This document shows, one piece after another, positions 14,205-18,323 of a DNA stretch of 18,323 nt. Positions within the stretch are counted from its first letter, which is position 1, and each line of letters opens with the position of its first letter. Location: NCBI GenBank assembly GCA_023456105.1, contig JAEYAO010000009.1, positions 1 to 18,323 of the forward strand. Direction: 5' to 3'. The notes beneath the pieces are model-generated. The model searched no databases. It saw only the letters and a program-made list of their open reading frames with translations, and was not told the origin of the DNA. The stretch is from Pseudomonadota bacterium (lineage in GTDB: Bacteria; Pseudomonadota; Alphaproteobacteria; Caulobacterales; Caulobacteraceae). The position numbers were made by a program, and so were the translations under genes.

Positions 14205-14723
14205 TCATGAACCCCCAGTGTGATCTGGCTGAAAGCCCACGTGATGTTCGCCGATCGCGGACGATCCGTCCGTGCTGCCCGTGCCGGGAATGCTGCAATC
14301 GATCAGCGCCGTCGAGAGGACCACCCGACGCGAATTGGCAGCCACGCCCTGTTTCAACCCGGATGGCGGAAGCGCCAGCCGGGTCCTTTGAAATCCTTGC
14401 TGATGTTCTCGGTGCCCTACGGCGAGCTCACGGCCTGACTCTTGGCACTTAGCGATGGAGCCGCGCCGGCGCGGCTTACGCGGATGGAGCGGCGTCAGGT
14501 GGTGAGGCGTCCATTCAGCATCGACCTGAAGCCGAAGCAGGTAATCAATGTGCTCCATCTTCTCCTTTAAGACCCGCTTGCGGGCCTGGATGGCTCTGTC
14601 GGCCTTCTCCAGCGCCTTGAGGCCGATGATCGTCTCGGTCGGCATCTCGGCGCGCTCGTACTCGCCCAAGCAGATACGGTAGTCACGCTCCAAGGCGAGA
14701 CGGATTTCGTGGCGACTGGACAT
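14205..14723 (-). CDS. Hypothetical protein with coiled N-terminal half, tail possibly frayed
   Basis: Reading from the ATG at 14721-14723 gives 172 residues. The first ~95 look like a real protein: a charged helical segment (ERDYRICLGEYERAEMPTET then IIGLKALEKADRAIQARKRV) suggests a coiled coil, followed by WTPHHLTPLHPRKPRRRGSI, a basic Pro-rich stretch I associate with small island proteins that carry a helix-turn-helix after it. Here the sequence after RRGSIAK turns into low-quality composition with no such domain, so the C terminus may be truncated by a rearrangement or frameshift. GGAG lies only 3 nt upstream of the ATG; a GTG at 14756 is the alternative. Function unknown. Confidence 0.5.
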   Translation of the reverse strand: MSSRHEIRLALERDYRICLGEYERAEMPTETIIGLKALEKADRAIQARKRVLKEKMEHIDYLLRLQVDAEWTPHHLTPLHPRKPRRRGSIAKCQESGRELAVGHREHQQGFQRTRLALPPSGLKQGVAANSRRVVLSTALIDCSIPGTGSTDGSSAIGEHHVGFQPDHTGGS

Positions 14724-14877
14724 GGCTCCAGGCTGCGTCAGCAACCGTAGCCACACCCTCTACAATCTTGCTTAACGGGAACTCCTAGCCCGCGGGGCGA
14801 GTGGACTCCCGCGCAAACGGCGAATCAGCCAAACTGATCCAGGCTGGCCGACGCACCGGGGGTTAACAATTCTCCCA

Positions 14878-14893
14878 CCACAACATGTTGTGG
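14878..14893. repeat. Perfect 16-bp palindrome, possible operator
   Basis: CCACAACATGTTGTGG is an uninterrupted perfect palindrome, next to a GTTAAC at 14862. It lies about 155 bp upstream of the minus-strand gene at 14723 and 330 bp before the next plus-strand gene. Uninterrupted palindromes of this length are typical of dimeric repressor operators. Confidence 0.45.
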
Positions 14894-15139
14894 GTAAGTC
14901 GGCCTAATTCTCTAGACTCGCTACAAAAGGCGCCGTAGCTGAGTCTTATTGAACACAGATTCGCCAAGGGAGGCGCTGGGAACGAACTAAGAACGATTGT
15001 TTTGGTGGGGACCTGCAAGGGCAGGGGGATGCCGAAACGGCTGAGAGGAGCGGCGGGCCAAAGTTTGTGAGGCCGAGGACCGACCGCCCCCCTCTCGACA
15101 GCACCGAGACACGACGCTGTGCGAATCAGATTGCCCGCG

Positions 15140-15152
15140 CGTGCTTAGCACG
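15140..15152. repeat. 13-bp dyad upstream of the small-gene pair
   Basis: CGTGCT and AGCACG flank one T. It lies about 70 bp before the ATG at 15224 and could be an operator. The evidence is symmetry and position only. Confidence 0.25.
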
Positions 15153-15223
15153 CAAGTCGATCTATCCACAGCGTCTCCTTTTCAATGTGGATCCCGTGGA
15201 GGATTCATCAGGAGACCCTACCC

Positions 15224-15406
15224 ATGGCCACTCATAAGCCTGGATCGAGCACTGGCCGCAACGGCGGCATCTTTCAAGAAGTCGGCCCGCGAGGCGGTGC
15301 CCGGCCCAACTACACGACAGTGCCGGACAACCACCGCCTGCCACCGACCACGTCGCCGGGCGCTACGTGGAAGCCGACCCATCGCACCCCCAATAGCGAC
15401 CGCTGA
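15224..15406 (+). CDS. 60-residue Gly/Pro-rich protein, YjzC-like
   Basis: The start is fixed by AGGAG 9 nt before the ATG. The sequence (KPGSSTGRNGGIFQEVGPRG near the N terminus, LPPTTSPGATWKPT near the C terminus) follows the loose pattern of YjzC-type small proteins: PG, a GIY/GIF-EVG motif, then an Lxx-PPT-G-W ending. There is no signal peptide or membrane segment, and Pro, Gly, Thr and Arg dominate. The function of YjzC-like proteins is not established, and the family link here is from memory of the pattern. The next gene starts 12 bp after the stop and a terminator follows it, so the two form a short operon. Confidence 0.65.
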   Translation: MATHKPGSSTGRNGGIFQEVGPRGGARPNYTTVPDNHRLPPTTSPGATWKPTHRTPNSDR

Positions 15407-15417
15407 CGGAGGCGATG

Positions 15418-15546
15418 ATGGTGCAAATTCCGCAACGTCCGATCATTCCGTCGGTCCCCACACGCCCGGTGGGACCTTCCTTTCCAACCCGGCCTAGCGT
15501 GCCGCCCAGCTTTCCAGGGCGTCCCGCACTTCCCACGCGCTGGTAA
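15418..15546 (+). CDS. 42-residue Pro-rich mini-protein with RP/FP repeats
   Basis: The frame runs from an ATG (15418; an adjacent ATG at 15415 is closer to the SD) to TAA at 15544-15546. GGAGG lies 5 nt before the chosen ATG. The product is MVQIPQRPIIPSVPTRPVGP followed by SFPTRPSVPPSFPGRP and ALPTRW, with a Pro at roughly every third residue and repeated (S/T)xPxRP units. Such a sequence would form an extended polyproline helix. It directly follows the YjzC-like gene and precedes a strong hairpin, which supports translation of both from one message. No known family is recognised. Confidence 0.5.
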   Translation: MVQIPQRPIIPSVPTRPVGPSFPTRPSVPPSFPGRPALPTRW

Positions 15547-15553
15547 CCATTTT

Positions 15554-15587
15554 CGGCGGCCCGCCTAAGCGGGTCGCCGGCTTCTTC
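15554..15587 (+). terminator. Hairpin terminator of the small-gene operon
   Basis: CGGCGGCCCGC (15554-15564) pairs with GCGGGTCGCCG (15569-15579) over 11 bp with a single G-T wobble and a CTAA loop. A pyrimidine-rich CTTCTTC follows. The T tract is weak but the stem is very stable. Confidence 0.7.
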
Positions 15588-15618
15588 ATCCGCGCGGGAT
15601 GCCCGCCAAGGAAAACCA

Positions 15619-15822
15619 ATGCGATACTACGTGAATATCAAAGCTCAATCGAATGGTGACAACGAGGTCCATACCTCGTCGTGCAGCTACCTCCCCGGTG
15701 AACTCAACAGGCGCTATCTGGGAGACTTCACCAACTGCGTCCCCGCCGTGGCTGAGGCGCGCCGCTATTATCTTCGGGCGAACGGTTGCTACTGGTGCTC
15801 TCGCACTTGCCACACCTCATGA
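15619..15822 (+). CDS. 67-residue Cys/His-rich protein, possible metal site
   Basis: A well-placed AAGGA (6-nt spacing) supports the ATG. The protein starts MRYYVNIKAQSNGDNEVHTS and contains His18, Cys22, Cys40, Cys57, Cys60, Cys64 and His65, the last four in GCYWCSRTCHTS. That distribution suggests a small zinc-binding or disulfide-stabilised fold. I recognise it as belonging to a widespread but unnamed set of small proteins with the pattern YYVN-QSNGD-EVH ... YLGDF-NC ... NGCYWC-CH. No signal peptide is visible, so a cytoplasmic metal site is favoured. It is monocistronic, between two terminators. Function unknown. Confidence 0.75.
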   Translation: MRYYVNIKAQSNGDNEVHTSSCSYLPGELNRRYLGDFTNCVPAVAEARRYYLRANGCYWCSRTCHTS

Positions 15823-15876
15823 GGCGCGCCGGGTGAAGCCGCGTGCCAGCGCCTCTCTCACTACTTGCTCATATGG

Positions 15877-15912
15877 ATGGCGGCGCGAACCCGGTTCGCG
15901 CCGCCATTTCTC
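15877..15912 (+). terminator. Long perfect hairpin terminator
   Basis: ATGGCGGCGCGAACC (15877-15891) is followed, after one C, by its exact reverse complement (15893-15907), then TTCTCT. The stem is 13-15 bp with few unpaired loop bases. It sits 55 bp after the Cys/His-rich gene and could end transcripts from either side. Confidence 0.75.
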
Positions 15913-16079
15913 TAGTGGGTTCATGTAAGTTTCCGCGAACGTGCCACCGGCGCGTAGCGGGTCAAGGGGTCGATCAAGAACGCCCTGGTCGGCAAAAGCC
16001 GGGTTCATGATCCCGGTCTGAGGTCTTGATCTTCAGAGGGGCATCTTATTCATCCCTGACGCTGGTCGTATTCAAAGGC
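15913..16079. other. Short unexplained intergenic stretch
   Basis: No gene, RNA or clear promoter is recognised. The 9-mer GGGTTCATG occurs twice (near 15916 and 16001). An in-frame open extension from a TTG at 16026 precedes the gene at 16080 but has no family-like sequence. Confidence 0.3.
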
Positions 16080-16430
16080 ATGTCCCATCTCGATCCTGAA
16101 ACATCCAAGAAACTGGTCCCCATCGGTCGCTTCATGGGGGAGCATTTCACCGGCGGCAACTGGACCGAGTTGGGTTTCCTAACCGGGTGTGACGACATCG
16201 TTCAGAACCACCCTCGACTTCTCTGTAGCCTGAGTTTTGGGGATGACGACTACCCGGAAGCTTGTCTGGCGGTGGCAGGAAGTATGGTCCGCAACGATCC
16301 CGCGAACCTGAAGGTAATCGAGGACTACATCATCGAGCATTTCAGCGAGAGCGGCCCAAACATCTCGACCATCCCGGGGCTCGGTCCTACAATCCGTTTC
16401 TCACCGACCGTGTTCAAGGTTCCGACTTAA
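16080..16430 (+). CDS. N-terminal helical domain of a split effector-like protein
   Basis: From the ATG at 16080 this reads 116 residues to a TAA at 16428-16430. The first ~85 (MSHLDPETSKKLVPIGRFMG ... HPRLLCSLSFGDDDYPE ... NLKVIEDYIIEHF) are predicted to be all helical and resemble the compact adaptor-type domains that precede effector domains in bacterial conflict proteins. The rest (IPGLGPTIRFSPTVFKVP) looks like a linker. The reading frame is the same as that of the next gene: past the TAA the codons give PQDAK and then run straight into its core motif. The two pieces are therefore most simply one gene interrupted by a nonsense codon. The TTG at 16026 would add 18 uncharacteristic residues. 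No strong SD is seen. Confidence 0.6.
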   Translation: MSHLDPETSKKLVPIGRFMGEHFTGGNWTELGFLTGCDDIVQNHPRLLCSLSFGDDDYPEACLAVAGSMVRNDPANLKVIEDYIIEHFSESGPNISTIPGLGPTIRFSPTVFKVPT

Positions 16431-16445
16431 CCGCAAGACGCTAAG

Positions 16446-16916
16446 TTGGTCGCGGTCATGATGCCTTTCGGCCCGTCATTCGCTGGCGTTTACGATTCGA
16501 TTAAGAGTGCATGCAGTCAGACCCAATGGTTCTACGCACAGCGCGCCGATGACATCTGGAAAGACACGACCATCATCCAAGACGTGTTTGATCTGATTTT
16601 TCGGAGCCAGATCGTGGTGTGCGACTACACTGGTCGGAATCCGAACGTCTTTTACGAAGCAGGGATCGCGCACACCCTCGGCAAGACCGTAATCCCGATC
16701 ACGCAGAATGGTGCAGACGTGCCTTCCGACATGATGCACCACCGCTATTTGACATACCTCAATAACGGCGAGGGCCTGAGCCATCTGGCGCTAACCCTAG
16801 CACAGCGGCTGCGAACTTTAGACCCGTCCTTGCCTCATTTCGCCCGAAGGACGGAACCCGAGCCAAGGCCTCGGCCGGTCTTCGGGCCTTCGCTAAACGG
16901 TCGGGTCGAGCGTTAG
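16446..16916 (+). CDS. TIR/deoxyribosyltransferase-like domain, C-terminal part of the split gene
   Basis: This is a 156-residue reading from a TTG; the first ATG, at 16458, would lose the first strand VAVMM. The motif order MMPFG (5-9), RADDIW (33-38), STII-like TTIIQDVFDLIF (41-52), DYTGRNPNVFYEAGIAHTLG (60-79) and VIPITQ (82-87) is that of a nucleotide-handling Rossmann-like family related to TIR and nucleoside 2-deoxyribosyltransferase folds, with Glu71 a candidate catalytic residue. Related domains act as effectors in bacterial immunity, for example by breaking nucleotides such as NAD. That role is inferred here. Neither start has an SD, so independent translation is doubtful; reinitiation, readthrough of the TAA or a dead gene are the options. 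A short Arg/Pro-rich tail ends the protein. Confidence 0.65.
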   Translation: MVAVMMPFGPSFAGVYDSIKSACSQTQWFYAQRADDIWKDTTIIQDVFDLIFRSQIVVCDYTGRNPNVFYEAGIAHTLGKTVIPITQNGADVPSDMMHHRYLTYLNNGEGLSHLALTLAQRLRTLDPSLPHFARRTEPEPRPRPVFGPSLNGRVER

Positions 16917-17044
16917 GTGTGTTTGCGTTATAACAACGGTAGCGGAGCAGAGCGACGTTGCGGCGATTGGCTCTCGCGGATAATGCCCAGTACCATCTCC
17001 TCTTCACCAGGCTCCCAACCGCGCAAGACGGGCGGAAGGTCCAT
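16917..17044. other. Stretch left of the IS remnant
   Basis: No supported gene on the plus strand. On the minus strand a frame ending at 16928 reads MDLPPVLRGWEPGEEEMVLG and more, which could be the tail of a gene cut by the insertion sequence. Without homology this stays unassigned. No left inverted repeat matching the right IS end is visible. Confidence 0.3.
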
Positions 17045-17589
17045 GTAAGTATCGACGCGCTGTACAATCGCTGTCCGCGGCGGAGACCGAGCATCGAACG
17101 GTGATGATCGACTCGACCCATTCGAAGGCGCACCGCACGGCCTCGAGCCTGCGGGTAAAAAAGGGGGCGTCGGGCGACTGATCGGACGCACCAAGGGCGG
17201 CATGAACACCAAGCTTCACGCTGTGACCGACGCGAACGGGCGTCCGATCAGCCTGTTCACGACGGCAGGCCAGGTCAGCGACTACACGGGCGCCGCGGCC
17301 ATGCTGGACGGCCTGCCCAGGGCGCGGTGGCTGCTTGGCGATCGGGCTATGACGCGGACTGGTTCAGGGACGCCTTGCAGGCCAAGGGCATCACGCCCTG
17401 CATCCCAGGACGTAAGTCTCGCAACGAGCCCGTCAAATACGACAAGCGCCGTTACAAACGGCGCAACCGCATCGAAGTCATGTTCGGCCGCCTCAAGGAC
17501 TGGCGGCGGGTCGCCACCCACTACGACCGAGCTCCACCGTCTTTCTGTCCGCCATCGCCCTCGCAGCCACGGTGATCTTCTGGCTATGA
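17045..17589 (+). pseudogene. Decayed IS5-family (IS427-like) transposase
   Basis: The DDE transposase is readable in pieces: ETEHRTVMIDSTHSKAHRTA (from 17083), then GRLIGRTKGGMNTKLHAVTD, AGQVSDYTGAAAMLDGLP, RWLLGDR, YDADWFRDALQAKGITPCIP, GRKSRN, KYDKRRYKRRNRIEVMFGRL, KDWRRVATHYDR and SAIALAATVIFWL. The first frame change, at 17157-17163, is the programmed -1 slippage site of this group. Two further single-base losses, in the G run near 17344-17346 and near 17527-17536, break the catalytic half. The N-terminal third is largely missing; only a LYNR echo near 17060 remains. The element is therefore inactive unless complemented. The TGA at 17587-17589 is the normal end. Confidence 0.85.
17157..17163 (+). 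promoter_or_regulatory. Programmed -1 frameshift site (A6G) of the IS
   Basis: The heptamer AAAAAAG is in the correct phase (A-AAA-AAG) of the upstream frame. After a -1 slip the codons read GGVGRLIGRTKGG, exactly the expected continuation of this transposase group. In the zero frame translation stops after GASGD. Confidence 0.7.
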
Positions 17590-17593
17590 GCTA

Positions 17594-17609
17594 TGAGTCC
17601 TGACCCTAG
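17594..17609 (+). mobile_element. Right end of the IS5-family element
   Basis: TGAGTCCTGACCCTAG directly follows the transposase stop and resembles the terminal repeat of this IS group as I remember it. The outer CTAG could be part of the target duplication. No matching left end is present, so the copy is truncated. Confidence 0.45.
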
Positions 17610-17749
17610 GATCGGTCGGCTCGCGCGCCGCCGGGCGCCGGCCGGCCGCCCCTTGCCTGGAACATGGCGGCGGCCGTCTGCGTCTGGAGCCGCTACCTAG
17701 ACAGGCGCAACCTTAGCGGTTAGCTAAATGCAATCCTGGGGAGGGCTCA

Positions 17750-18181
17750 ATGAAACTGACCAACTGGTTCCTGAACTTTGACTTCAACGGCCGCGCACGC
17801 CGCTCGCACATGTGGGCTAACTGGTTCTGCTGGCTCGGCGTCGGGATCGTCGTCTTGATCATCGTGGCGGCGGTCGGTGGCTTCACAAGCCAGAGCGCTT
17901 ACACTGCAGATGCTGGCGCCAGCGAAGCGACGGTGCCGGGCATGCTGGCCCTTCTTTTGCTCTTTGTCGTCTGGCTGGCGTCGGCGATCGACTCCATCGC
18001 CATGACCTTCCGGCGCGCTCACGACACCGGCAAGAGCGGCTGGGTCTGGCTTCTGTTGCTGGTCCCGTTTGTGAACCTGCTGGCGCTCTATTGGCTGTTG
18101 ATCGAGGACAGCCAACAGGGCGCGAACAAGTATGGGGCGCCGGTGAAGCGCTTCTATGAGCCCGGCGCGGCGACTGCGTGA
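17750..18181 (+). CDS. DUF805 inner-membrane protein (YhaH-like)
   Basis: It encodes 143 residues with the family landmarks: an N-terminal NFDFNGRARRSHMWANW motif, three hydrophobic segments (about 24-44, 64-85 and 98-118), the conserved RRAHDTGKSGWVWLLLLVP loop (89-107) and the ending DSQQGANKYGAPV. DUF805 proteins are small inner-membrane proteins of unknown function that are common in proteobacteria. This copy carries a slightly long polar loop (about 46-63) between the first two helices. A strong SD (GGGAGGG, about 5 nt) fixes the ATG. It lies alone between an IS5 remnant and the end of another IS, so it may be island cargo or a core gene stranded between insertions. Confidence 0.92.
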   Translation: MKLTNWFLNFDFNGRARRSHMWANWFCWLGVGIVVLIIVAAVGGFTSQSAYTADAGASEATVPGMLALLLLFVVWLASAIDSIAMTFRRAHDTGKSGWVWLLLLVPFVNLLALYWLLIEDSQQGANKYGAPVKRFYEPGAATA

Positions 18182-18189
18182 TGTCCGTT

Positions 18190-18323
18190 AGGAGCAGATT
18201 TCGTTGAAAAAGGCGGCTGCTGAGGTCGTCGCCAGTAACGGACGCGTCGGTTCTCTCCGCCTCACGCGGCCGCCGGGGTCGTCGGCGGGATCAGCTTGGC
18301 CAGTTTGCGCAGGTTCTGGGCGG
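18190..18323 (-). mobile_element. End of a second insertion sequence, running off the window
   Basis: The terminal part (around 18190-18215) carries GATTTCGTTGAAAAAGGCGG, whose complement ends in TTTTTCAACG, a motif I associate with the ends of several IS1182-like elements. A transposase C terminus follows on the minus strand. The exact boundary is not fixed because only one end is in view. Confidence 0.5.
18262..18323 (-). CDS. Transposase C terminus (IS1182-like), partial
   Basis: The minus strand is open from the window edge to a TGA at 18262-18264 and encodes AQNLRKLAKLIPPTTPAAA. The NLRKLAKL motif is characteristic of the C terminus of DDE transposases of the IS1182/IS5 superfamily. Only about 19 residues are visible, so the family assignment is tentative. 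The catalytic part lies outside the window. Confidence 0.65.
   Translation of the reverse strand, partial: AQNLRKLAKLIPPTTPAAA

Larger units (their letters stand above)
14757..15223. other. Intergenic region in the island
   Basis: 467 bp without a supported gene. It contains a 16-bp palindrome near 14885, a GAGTC (GANTC) site at 14941-14945, a 13-bp dyad at 15140-15152 and a one-mismatch DnaA box (CTATCCACA, 15162-15170). The G+C content is visibly lower than in the core genes. Confidence 0.5.

Noticed and set aside
14081..14452. 123-residue plus-strand open frame opposite the 14205-14723 gene
   Set aside because: Composition is shadow-like, with no SD and no recognisable motif.
14979..15001. 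Second EcfG-like promoter (GGAAC then GTT)
   Set aside because: The spacer is 15 bp, outside the 16-17 bp range, and no gene starts just downstream.
15817..16008. 63-residue minus-strand open frame
   Set aside because: It spans the perfect terminator hairpin and has no SD or family similarity.
16928..17212. 94-residue minus-strand open frame over the IS left side
   Set aside because: Half of it is antisense to the transposase remnant. Only the last 40 residues look protein-like, which is too little to call.
1..18323. CRISPR array
   Set aside because: No regularly spaced repeats of 20-40 bp were seen anywhere in the window.

Overview
The window is GC-rich with dense, overlapping antisense open frames. 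It most likely comes from an alphaproteobacterial chromosome, probably Caulobacterales and Brevundimonas-like. The basis is the clustered dnaA, dnaN, recF and gyrB genes, the protein sequence style, several Caulobacter-type promoter matches and GANTC sites upstream of dnaA. No ribosomal RNA is present, so the genus is an inference.

Left part (1-9.6 kb), ancestral core. The 3' end of an Ala/Thr-rich gene is followed by a strong terminator. Next comes mnmC (bifunctional tRNA wobble-uridine modification) with a small DUF6491-like lipoprotein behind it. Convergent to these is the replication block on the minus strand: dnaA, dnaN, recF (TTG start), gyrB. A 600-bp non-coding stretch separates dnaA from a divergent tRNA-Arg(CCG) gene and carries candidate promoters for both.

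Middle part (9.6-13.9 kb), envelope and accessory core. A 58-residue single-span membrane protein is followed by a small periplasmic TonB C-terminal-domain protein, a pirin/YhhW-type bicupin, and a second 53-residue membrane protein that is a clear paralogue of the first. A large TonB-dependent receptor lies convergent to them on the minus strand.

Right part (13.96 kb to the end), probable genomic island. It opens with a 46-bp fragment identical in layout to the 3' half (anticodon loop to CCA) of a tRNA-Val(CAC). Its 5' half is missing, as expected for the distal att repeat left by a tyrosine recombinase. To the right lie small orphan genes, an effector-like gene split by one in-frame TAA, a decayed IS5-family transposase that keeps its programmed frameshift site, a DUF805 membrane protein and the end of a second insertion sequence running off the window.

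The split gene (helical N-terminal domain plus a TIR/deoxyribosyltransferase-like domain with a DYTGRNPNVFYE motif) is the best candidate for a defence-type system. It may be inactivated, or use readthrough or reinitiation.
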